54,597 bases of DNA from Bacteriovoracaceae bacterium (GTDB lineage Bacteria; Bdellovibrionota; Bacteriovoracia; Bacteriovoracales; Bacteriovoracaceae): assembly GCA_016784965.1 (NCBI GenBank), contig JADHTQ010000025.1:1-54597 (forward strand), written 5' to 3'. The translations under genes and the position numbers were made by a program. Under the pieces are notes generated by a model. That model was not told the origin of the DNA. It did not search any database and was given only the letters and a program-made list of their open reading frames with translations. Positions 7,677 to 13,884 of the stretch are shown in pieces. The stretch's first letter is position 1, and each line of letters begins with the position of its first letter.

Positions 7677-9236
7677 CTACTCCACCTTCATCCAAAGAGT
7701 TTCATGTGGTTTCAGTTTAATAGTGATATAGCTGCCATCTTCTGCTTTGTTGAAGTCAATATACTCATTTTGCTCAATTTCAAAAAGCTTAAAATTATCC
7801 TTGTAGGTTAGCTCATGAGTGCTGACATTAACTTCAGTTTTTCCATCATTGCCATTTTTTAAAACGGCAACTTCACCTTGAATATGGCCATACTCATTTC
7901 TAGTTCTTCTGACAAAGGAGCCAATGTTTTGTCTCATGGTGGATAAAGGCTCTTCTCTGGTTCCACAGCAGAGGACAATAGATTTGCTTTTGGCCTGAGA
8001 TAGCATCGTTAGGTATTTATAAATATCTTGAGCTAGACCCTTGGGCCAGCTATTGAGGTTAATGGTGCCATAATGAGCAAACAAAAACTTATAAAATGAT
8101 TTGATGCGCTCAGGGGATTTTTCCATCAAGTTTGTGACACTTGCTGTGGCACAATTGCCATTTTCGTATATTGTACCTTTTGCCTGGGTGATATGTGCTC
8201 TAAAATCCTCGCGGATAAACTCCACATGTCCATAGTCTGGGTAATAGGCCCCCAGTAGACTCAAAAAGATTTCATCGCGATAGTTTGTATTGTATATCAC
8301 ATCAACTGACCCCTTGGGTGTATATAAAAAAGCATTTTCTTTATAATGGTGGGTTAATGAGATAAAATTTCCAGATACGCAGGCGTAGAGAATTTCTATT
8401 GATTTGTTATAGTTAATCAGAGCATTAGAAATCAAAGGTGCTTTGCTGCCGTTTACAATACCCTCGCGACCTAAAAAGCGCACAGCATTTTGAGAGGCAT
8501 CTACTACCTCAGGCAAAAAGAGCAGGTCTTGGCGAAGCATCTTTAAAAAGCGATTTAAGTATTCCATTAAAGCAAAAGTTTCTTCGCGATGCTCGCCATA
8601 ATTATCATGTAACTGAATCCAGCGGTGGAGGGCGTTGGCCTTTATACCTTTTACCCCTCTAGTAGTCCAGAAGGCCAAAACTTTTAACAAATCTGAGACT
8701 ATATCTGGTTGCTGCAAGCTCTTATTGGTGGGGGTGAAGTCGATGAGAACCTGAATCTTTGCTTGGTTTGCCCTGTCCATAAAGGTTTCAAATGCACTCA
8801 CTCCTCCCATGACTTCCATGGACTGCAGACAATTTTCAATATCATAACCTTGGTTATTTGCTTGAGTGCAGCTGTAAAATGGCCGTACATAAAGAACATT
8901 TATACCTAAATCTTGGTAGTAGGGAAGTGATTCTGCTAGTTCCATAAAGTTAGTAAAACTGCTTTGGTTAGCTGATGGTTTTTTATCGGCATATACCGAA
9001 GCCCAAGTACCATTTGCCCAGCCCTGAGGGATAATATAACCATAAGTTTTTTTAAAGGATCTTTGGTATACGTTTAGAGCTTTTTTATGGATATCAAGCT
9101 GTCTAAAAAAGTCTAAAAATATGTCTTGTTGAAAATGGCCATTGATTTTGTGTGATAAGTAGGCAATGGCATCAACATCTTCCCCTTTATATTTTTTGAT
9201 GATATGTCTTAAAAAGACATCTCTGCCTGTATTCAC
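7677..9236 (-). CDS. GH13 (amylosucrase/sucrose-phosphorylase-like) protein with degenerate active site
   Basis: The protein has 519 aa and a GTG start behind GGAGG. A TATAAT box lies at 9275-9280 (minus strand) without a good -35. The TIM-barrel pattern resembles amylosucrase-type GH13: LPYYQDLGINVLYVRPFY (104-121) and QVLIDFTPTNKS (162-173) correspond to the first barrel strands, GVKGIKANALHRW (194-206) to region II and LLFLPEVVDA (238-247) to region III. The nucleophile Asp of region II is Asn201, the usual Arg two residues before it is Lys, and the region I His is Lys172, while the general acid Glu243 is kept. No signal peptide is seen, so it is probably cytoplasmic. It may be a sugar-binding pseudoenzyme or an enzyme with altered chemistry. 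Confidence 0.75.
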   Translation of the reverse strand: MNTGRDVFLRHIIKKYKGEDVDAIAYLSHKINGHFQQDIFLDFFRQLDIHKKALNVYQRSFKKTYGYIIPQGWANGTWASVYADKKPSANQSSFTNFMELAESLPYYQDLGINVLYVRPFYSCTQANNQGYDIENCLQSMEVMGGVSAFETFMDRANQAKIQVLIDFTPTNKSLQQPDIVSDLLKVLAFWTTRGVKGIKANALHRWIQLHDNYGEHREETFALMEYLNRFLKMLRQDLLFLPEVVDASQNAVRFLGREGIVNGSKAPLISNALINYNKSIEILYACVSGNFISLTHHYKENAFLYTPKGSVDVIYNTNYRDEIFLSLLGAYYPDYGHVEFIREDFRAHITQAKGTIYENGNCATASVTNLMEKSPERIKSFYKFLFAHYGTINLNSWPKGLAQDIYKYLTMLSQAKSKSIVLCCGTREEPLSTMRQNIGSFVRRTRNEYGHIQGEVAVLKNGNDGKTEVNVSTHELTYKDNFKLFEIEQNEYIDFNKAEDGSYITIKLKPHETLWMKVE

Positions 9237-9343
9237 TGTTGCCTCCGCGACAAATAAATTTTGGTGTGGTTAACATTATAGAACTTTTTTTTTAAATGGG
9301 GAGAAATATTTAAAGTTTTTTTAATATAGACCGAAATTTCCCA

Positions 9344-9371
9344 TTGACAATAACTTAAAGTCAGTTATATT
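9344..9371 (+). promoter_or_regulatory. Sigma70-type promoter of the ABC/DUF1854 operon
   Basis: TTGACA (9344-9349) and TATATT (9366-9371) have a 16-bp spacer. Transcription would begin near 9378, inside the palindrome at 9375-9397, and about 48 nt before the first small ORF. The region 9237-9343 carries only the GH13 gene's leader and a -10-like box on the other strand. Confidence 0.75.
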
Positions 9372-9374
9372 GAG

Positions 9375-9397
9375 AATTATTACTCACAGTAGTAATT
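9375..9397. promoter_or_regulatory. Operator-like palindrome at the transcription start
   Basis: AATTATTACT and AGTAGTAATT flank a CAC centre. Nine of ten positions are complementary as DNA, and all ten pair if one G-U pair is allowed in RNA. It lies directly after the -10 box, where either a repressor site or a 5'-mRNA stem could sit. Confidence 0.5.
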
Positions 9398-9425
9398 TGT
9401 TAAATCTAAAAAAAGGAGGTCAGCT

Positions 9426-9524
9426 ATGAACACATTAATCATTAATCAAATGATGAGTGGCGTACAAAATCTGATGGCCTCGTCTAAAAGTTTCTCTCTG
9501 TTATTTAGAGGGAGACTCTCTTAA
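9426..9524 (+). CDS. Small 32-codon ORF with near-ideal ribosome site, candidate leader or exported peptide
   Basis: The ATG is preceded by AAAAGGAGGT with a 5-base gap, the strongest Shine-Dalgarno site I see in the window. The 32-aa product has an aliphatic/Met N-terminus, then ASSKSFSLLFRGRLS; it has no acidic residue and a net positive charge. The segment SSKxFxxxFR (residues 19-28) recurs in the next ORF (residues 28-37), and QNL occurs in both about 15 residues from the start. The 3' part of the ORF forms an RNA hairpin (9490-9516). It could be substrate or precursor for the ABC exporter downstream, a regulatory leader peptide, or a toxin-like peptide. I do not recognise a family. Translation is predicted, not shown. 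Confidence 0.6.
   Translation: MNTLIINQMMSGVQNLMASSKSFSLLFRGRLS
9490..9516 (+). promoter_or_regulatory. Hairpin inside the 32-codon ORF
   Basis: GTTTCTCTCT (9490-9499) pairs over ten positions (two G-U) with AGAGGGAGAC (9507-9516) around a 7-nt loop. It overlaps the last third of the small ORF. That placement would suit attenuation or protection of an upstream mRNA end. No T-tract follows, so it is not an ordinary terminator. Confidence 0.45.
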
Positions 9525-9668
9525 CAAAATGGGCCATCACCCAAAATTTTAATTTATTATTTTAAAATTTGTTTGCCAGAGTCAAGGTTTATGCAACGTT
9601 TTTCGTTTGTGAAAAAAATGCATGTGTCGCCTGAAGCTTAAAAATTTATAAACCATAAGGAGTAAAAA

Positions 9669-9926
9669 ATGCTTTATCAAATTGAAAAAAATGTTTTTGA
9701 AAAAGAACTACAAAACCTAGCAAAGGGCAGCTTAGAGGTAATAAGAAGCAGCAGCAAACTGTTTGTTCATTCCTTTAGAGTTGCAAGTCTTGCATCTTCA
9801 TTTGTTCTGGGATGGTTTTTATCCCCAGTCCAGTTAGAACGGGCAGTAGCACCGGACAAATTTGAGATACTTGACAACAAAAAAGTTAACGATTTTGGTG
9901 CTTCACTGTCACCACCCGTTTTTTAG
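9669..9926 (+). CDS. Small 85-aa membrane-associated or exported peptide upstream of the ABC exporter
   Basis: The ATG lies behind AAGGAG at ideal spacing. The N-terminal 26 residues are a charged amphipathic helix (EKNVFEKELQNLAKG). A hydrophobic stretch follows (about 31-57, with VASLASSFVLGWFLS), then a polar tail ending SLSPPVF. It shares SSKxFxxxFR and QNL with the 32-aa ORF upstream, using different codons at most of these positions. There is no lipobox, Cys or double-Gly cleavage site. The gene is 61 bp ahead of the exporter start and must be in the same transcript unless there is an internal promoter. I infer a cargo, accessory or regulator of the exporter and do not know a family. 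The 145 bases between the two small ORFs are AT-rich without a clear signal. Confidence 0.75.
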   Translation: MLYQIEKNVFEKELQNLAKGSLEVIRSSSKLFVHSFRVASLASSFVLGWFLSPVQLERAVAPDKFEILDNKKVNDFGASLSPPVF

Positions 9927-9931
9927 GGATA

Positions 9932-9963
9932 GGTCCACAAGCGATTTAATTTACTTGTGGGCC
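9932..9963 (+). promoter_or_regulatory. Strong hairpin between the 85-aa ORF and the ABC exporter
   Basis: GGTCCACAAG (9932-9941) pairs with CTTGTGGGCC (9954-9963) over ten positions, one of them a G-U pair, with a 12-nt loop. It begins 6 nt after the stop of the 85-aa ORF and ends about 12 nt before the GGAG ribosome site of the exporter. No T-tract follows. A role in setting different levels of small peptides and exporter by mRNA processing or stability is plausible. Confidence 0.55.
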
Positions 9964-9986
9964 TTATCAAACGTTGGAGTTATAAA

Positions 9987-12266
9987 ATGAATACAATAAT
10001 TAAAAAAGAATATATTGAGAAGTTTTTACAGCAAGATTCATCTTTACCAAAAGAGGTAAGATCACTTATTGAACATACTGAAGAGATTATTCTCTATGGA
10101 TTATGTGATTTAAGTCACGATTATAAATTAGAGCATAGCTGGATAATCTTAACTCACAAATCTATTTTTGTGGCATCAATTGATCATAATGATAACTATA
10201 AAATAGATTTGCAAGTTGCAATTAACCGCATTCAAAAAGTTAAAGAAGTAACATCTCTTAGCGCAACTACTTATTTGTTTTTGACAAGTGATGATATGTC
10301 ACCACTTATGTCAGTGAGATTTACAAATAGGCAAAAAATTATCATGGGCCATATTAAATACCTCGTTGAGCAAATGATCGGCGAAGGGGATGTCGATCCA
10401 ACATTTGATGCCGATGTGGAGTATGGCAATGCCATTTTAAGGCCGCTTCTTGAAGCAAGAAACAATACCTCGGATAAAAAAAATGTGGTACTACTTAGGC
10501 TTCTTGCCTACTTGTTGCCCTATAAAAAGCAAGTCATAATTGGCACAGCAGGAGCCGTGATGACAACCATTATCAGTTTGGTGCCCGCCTATTTGTCGGG
10601 TTATCTCATTGACTCAGTCATTAGACCTTTTCAAGATGGTAAGCTTACAGTAGATGCCGCCAGCCATATTGCTTGGATTATAGTGGCGTCTATTGGTGCA
10701 ATTTTGATCTTAAGGGAATTATTTTCTTGGCTTAGATTAAATAAAATGTCCATTATGGGCGAGCTAGTGGCAAGAGACATTAGGGAGGAGCTTTATAGTC
10801 ACCTTCAAACCTTAAGCTTGGACTTTTTTTCCAATAAGCAAACCGGCAGTATTATTTCGCGGGTGAGTTCTGATACTGATCGAATTTGGGATTTTATTGC
10901 CTTTGGAGTTGTTGAAGTTGGTATTGCCCTTATTACCTTGGCAGGCCTTGGGAGTGTTTTGATTTACTTGGACCCATTGCTTGGACTACTTATGGTTTTG
11001 CCAGTGCCCATACTTCTTATTTCCATCTTTATTCACGGTGAGAAGATGAAAAAGATGTTTTTGAAGGCATGGAGAAAATGGTCAGATTTAACAAATGTTT
11101 TATCTGATACTATCCCAGGGATTTCTGTGGTTAAGGCATTTAATCAGGAGGACCGTGAGATTGGTAAATTTAACAACAGAAATAAACTAGTTACTTCTGA
11201 GTTTAATGACATTCACCGCTCTTGGACAAGTTTTTGGCCTTTGTTGATGTTGGGTGTGCATGCAGTTACTTTGGCGGTATGGTCTTTTGCAACACCGAGG
11301 CTTGTGAGTAGTACAAGTGAGGAAGCTTACTTAAGTGCGGGAACATTTGTTTCATTTTTACTATATATGACTATGTTTTCAACACCGATTGAAATTATTG
11401 GTCAAATGGCAAGAATGTTAAATAGAGCACTTAGTTCTGCCTATCGGATTTTTGAAATTTTGGATACAAAACCCACAATTTCAGTGATTAATAATCCGGT
11501 TAAGCTTAATGCACTTTCTGGTGAAGTAGAGTTTAGCAATGTTTCATTTAGCTATGATGGAGTTAGAAAAGTTATCCATAATATGAACTTTGTGGTTGGG
11601 CCAGGTGAGATGATTGGTCTTGTAGGAACATCTGGAGGAGGCAAGTCAACTTTAACTAAGCTGATTGCACGATTTTATGATGTAAATGAAGGATCAATTT
11701 TTATTGATGGAGTTAACATTAAGGACTTGGAGCTTGGAATGTATCGCAGGCAAGTTGGTATGGTACTGCAGGAGCCTTATTTATTCCATGGCAATATTAA
11801 AGATAATATTGGCTATGGGTTAGACAATGTGAGTTTAGATCAAATCATCGAAGCAGCAAAAATTGCAAATGCTCATGATTTTATTTTAAAACTGGCCCAC
11901 GGTTACGACACGATTGTAGGAGAGCGTGGACATACTTTGTCAGGAGGTGAAAGGCAGAGAGTATCAATTGCTAGGGCAATTTTACACGGTCCAAAAATTT
12001 TAATTTTGGATGAAGCAACTAGTGCTGTTGATACTGAAACAGAACATAAGATTCAAGAGGCCTTAGATAAGTTGATTAAGGGGCGCACCGTTTTTGCTGT
12101 TGCCCATCGCTTATCGACTTTAAGAAAGGCCAATAGAATTTTTGTGATAGATAATGGCAAAATTTGTGAACAAGGTACTCATAGTGAATTGTTGGCCAAA
12201 GTTGATGGGCAATACTCTAAGCTGTACACAATGCAGCAGCAAATGAGTGGCAATTTTGCCGTATAA
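9987..12266 (+). CDS. ABC exporter (TMD-NBD fusion) with extra N-terminal domain, DUF1854-associated type
   Basis: The protein has 759 aa counted from the ATG at 9987, which has GGAG seven bases upstream; an upstream in-frame GTG falls inside the hairpin. Residues 1-185 form an extra soluble domain with alternating strands (WIILTHKSIFVASID, YLFLTSDD), possibly PH-like. A six-helix exporter membrane domain covers about 190-480. The nucleotide-binding domain has Walker A GTSGGGKST (about 546), Q-loop VLQEPYLF, signature LSGGERQRVS (about 650), Walker B ILILDEATSAVD (about 672) and the H-loop VAHRLST (about 705). NCBI naming links exporters of this build with DUF1854 proteins and cyanophycin genes in proteobacteria. 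No cyanophycin synthetase is present here. It would export a substrate across the inner membrane as a homodimer; the substrate is unknown. Confidence 0.9.
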   Translation: MNTIIKKEYIEKFLQQDSSLPKEVRSLIEHTEEIILYGLCDLSHDYKLEHSWIILTHKSIFVASIDHNDNYKIDLQVAINRIQKVKEVTSLSATTYLFLTSDDMSPLMSVRFTNRQKIIMGHIKYLVEQMIGEGDVDPTFDADVEYGNAILRPLLEARNNTSDKKNVVLLRLLAYLLPYKKQVIIGTAGAVMTTIISLVPAYLSGYLIDSVIRPFQDGKLTVDAASHIAWIIVASIGAILILRELFSWLRLNKMSIMGELVARDIREELYSHLQTLSLDFFSNKQTGSIISRVSSDTDRIWDFIAFGVVEVGIALITLAGLGSVLIYLDPLLGLLMVLPVPILLISIFIHGEKMKKMFLKAWRKWSDLTNVLSDTIPGISVVKAFNQEDREIGKFNNRNKLVTSEFNDIHRSWTSFWPLLMLGVHAVTLAVWSFATPRLVSSTSEEAYLSAGTFVSFLLYMTMFSTPIEIIGQMARMLNRALSSAYRIFEILDTKPTISVINNPVKLNALSGEVEFSNVSFSYDGVRKVIHNMNFVVGPGEMIGLVGTSGGGKSTLTKLIARFYDVNEGSIFIDGVNIKDLELGMYRRQVGMVLQEPYLFHGNIKDNIGYGLDNVSLDQIIEAAKIANAHDFILKLAHGYDTIVGERGHTLSGGERQRVSIARAILHGPKILILDEATSAVDTETEHKIQEALDKLIKGRTVFAVAHRLSTLRKANRIFVIDNGKICEQGTHSELLAKVDGQYSKLYTMQQQMSGNFAV

Positions 12267-12281
12267 ATTGGAGGTTTAGTT

Positions 12282-12755
12282 ATGAAAAAAAATATTAAGC
12301 TCTTTATGGGCAAAAGTGGACAGTTACTGTTTAGTGATGCCCAAAGCAAAGTAGACTCAGTCGAAGTGTCGGCCAAGCAATGCTTTCCTTGGTCAGATCC
12401 CGACAAGTATATTTCACTCCAAAATCAATCAGGTGATGAAGTATACTTAATTAAGGATATGGCAAAGATGGAAGTGGCCACCCAGTATACACTACAAAAG
12501 CATCTAAAACAGGTGCAGTTTGTAATGGATGTAAATAAGCTTGTGGCAATTGAAGAGGATATCGAATTGCGCAAATATGACGTCGTGACCAAGCAGGGAC
12601 CAAGGGTCTTTCAAACACTGCTCGAGGATTGGCCCAAGGTAAGTCATGATGGACAAATTGTGCTCAAGGATATTGCCGGTGATATTTTTGTTATTGAATC
12701 GGTTGAATCTTTGGATAAAAAAAGTCAAAAGCTAATCAGTACCTACATTGACTAA
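12282..12755 (+). CDS. DUF1854-family protein, partner of the ABC exporter
   Basis: This 157-aa soluble protein has a start behind GGAGG and begins 15 bp after the exporter stop. Landmarks I associate with DUF1854 are QCFPWSDPDKYISLQNQSG near residue 36, then EVYLIKDMAKM, ALxxHL-like TLQKHLKQVQF, and a beta-rich second half ending in DGQIVLKDIAGDIFVIES (about 126-143). The family consistently travels with the large ABC exporter type found upstream and is described in databases as cyanophycin-associated, but its biochemical role is not known to me. It probably binds the exporter on the cytoplasmic side. The gene closes the operon, followed by an intrinsic terminator. Confidence 0.8.
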   Translation: MKKNIKLFMGKSGQLLFSDAQSKVDSVEVSAKQCFPWSDPDKYISLQNQSGDEVYLIKDMAKMEVATQYTLQKHLKQVQFVMDVNKLVAIEEDIELRKYDVVTKQGPRVFQTLLEDWPKVSHDGQIVLKDIAGDIFVIESVESLDKKSQKLISTYID

Positions 12756-12760
12756 CCACT

Positions 12761-12800
12761 GGAGGTGCTATCAAACAGTATTGGTAGCATCTCCTTTTTT
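12761..12800 (+). terminator. Intrinsic terminator of the ABC/DUF1854 operon
   Basis: GGAGGTGCTA and TAGCATCTCC form a 10-bp stem (one G-U), which can extend by two pairs around a loop of about ten bases, and TTTTTT follows at 12795-12800. The T-tract runs into the last codons of the convergent gene that ends at 12799. Confidence 0.9.
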
Positions 12801-13302
12801 AAAGGTAAGACTTTGCCAGTTTTAAATAGTTAAAGTAGTGGTTGCCATACTTTGTTTTTTCCTCTTTGGTTAAAGGCCTGTGGACTTTGGCCGGTGTTCC
12901 CAAAATGTAGCTGCCTGGAGGGTACTGCTTACCTGGAGGTACTAAGCTGCCAGCTGCGACTAAAGAGTTCGCTCCGATTTTGGCATTATTTAAAATTATT
13001 GCGCCCATACCTATCAGACAATTGTCGCCAATGTGACAGGCATGGAGGGTTGCTTTGTGTCCAACGGTTACATTATTTCCGATAATAAGTGGTCCATTGG
13101 TGTCAACGTGAAGCATGGAGAGGTCTTGGATGTTGGTATTTTCACCAATTGAAATTTGGGCCATGTCTCCGCGAAGCACACAGTTAAACCAAACACTTGC
13201 ACTTTTACCTATAATGATATCACCAATTAAGTCTGCACTGGGTGCTATGAAGCAGCCATCACTTACTCTGGGAGTGTGTCCGTCATATTGTAAAATCGTC
13301 AT
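12799..13302 (-). CDS. Gamma-carbonic anhydrase-like left-handed beta-helix protein
   Basis: This 167-aa protein starts at ATG behind GGAGG. It consists of imperfect hexapeptide repeats (IGDIIIGKSASVWFNCVLRG, IGENTNIQD, IGNNVTVGHKA) that build a left-handed beta helix, with a C-terminal helix. Candidate metal-binding His residues are in SMLHVD and VGHKATLHACH, spaced as in YrdA/PaaY/CaiE-type gamma-carbonic anhydrases, which bind Zn or Fe at trimer interfaces. The length fits the family. Many members have unproven activity, so carbonic anhydrase activity is inference. It lies 20 bp downstream of the zinc-ribbon gene and is probably co-transcribed with it. Confidence 0.9.
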   Translation of the reverse strand: MTILQYDGHTPRVSDGCFIAPSADLIGDIIIGKSASVWFNCVLRGDMAQISIGENTNIQDLSMLHVDTNGPLIIGNNVTVGHKATLHACHIGDNCLIGMGAIILNNAKIGANSLVAAGSLVPPGKQYPPGSYILGTPAKVHRPLTKEEKTKYGNHYFNYLKLAKSYL

Positions 13303-13322
13303 TTTACCTCCAAAAAATATTA

Positions 13323-13718
13323 TTATACTTCAACTGCACCTTCTGGTAGTTCACTTTCTTTATGAACAGGGGCCTTTAATACTTTATTATTGCCGCCTAC
13401 ATTACTGCTAATAGTTCCAACAACTGCACTGATAATCATGGTAGATAACACTATCATTGTCAGCAGTGAAAATTTTATATTAAGAGGTAGTATTTTAAAT
13501 CGCAAATAGAACGATTTTAAATTGTACCAAAAAGAATAGCCAGGATACCAAGTAAATAAATCTTGAAAAGGGGTTTGAAAGCGGATGTCAAAAGCGCACT
13601 TGCAACTATTGCAAGTTATGCGCAAAGTTTTTTTGGCCTTAATCGGCACGCGCAACTTTTGTCCACAGTTAGGACATTGGACAATTTTTTTTGTTAAGTT
13701 TTTAAATATGTTTTTCAA
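13323..13718 (-). CDS. Zinc-ribbon membrane protein
   Basis: The protein has 131 aa counted from a TTG at 13718 that has GGAGG four bases upstream; a GTG 16 codons earlier has no ribosome site. Residues 14-45 hold two Cys pairs (CPNCGQKLRVP and ITCNSCKCAFD) forming an MJ0042-type zinc ribbon. The middle is aromatic (WYPGYSFWYNLKSFY). A single membrane helix is at about 78-105 (FSLLTMIVLSTMIISAVVGT), followed by a short polar tail. It is likely an inner-membrane protein with the ribbon in the cytoplasm. Its function is unknown; similar ribbons occur in regulators and in envelope proteins of delta-proteobacteria-like groups. Confidence 0.75.
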   Translation of the reverse strand: MKNIFKNLTKKIVQCPNCGQKLRVPIKAKKTLRITCNSCKCAFDIRFQTPFQDLFTWYPGYSFWYNLKSFYLRFKILPLNIKFSLLTMIVLSTMIISAVVGTISSNVGGNNKVLKAPVHKESELPEGAVEV

Positions 13719-13789
13719 AGCGCCTCCAGTGCAACGCGTCGCGGTTTTTGGTCTGTAATTTAGCACAAATTAGTGAAAATGTTACATTT

Positions 13790-13800
13790 TGTACAGTACA
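13790..13800. promoter_or_regulatory. Short perfect palindrome in a divergent promoter region
   Basis: TGTAC-A-GTACA is an 11-bp perfect palindrome between the divergent starts at 13718 and 13885. It is in the right place for an operator, but it is short enough to be chance. Confidence 0.25.
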
Positions 13801-13884
13801 TCCTTGAAAAATGTAAAAAGGCTTACTAGGGTGTTAACTCCACTTGAAACAAAAAAAATATATTTAAATTACATAGGAGCTTCT

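Noticed and set aside
9541-9571. A/T palindrome that could be a terminator after the 32-codon ORF
   Set aside because: The arms match imperfectly and consist only of A and T; such structures are common by chance in this composition.
9591-9641. 16-codon ORF between the two small ORFs upstream of the ABC exporter
   Set aside because: Only a weak AAGG three bases before the ATG; too short and without a motif shared with its neighbours.
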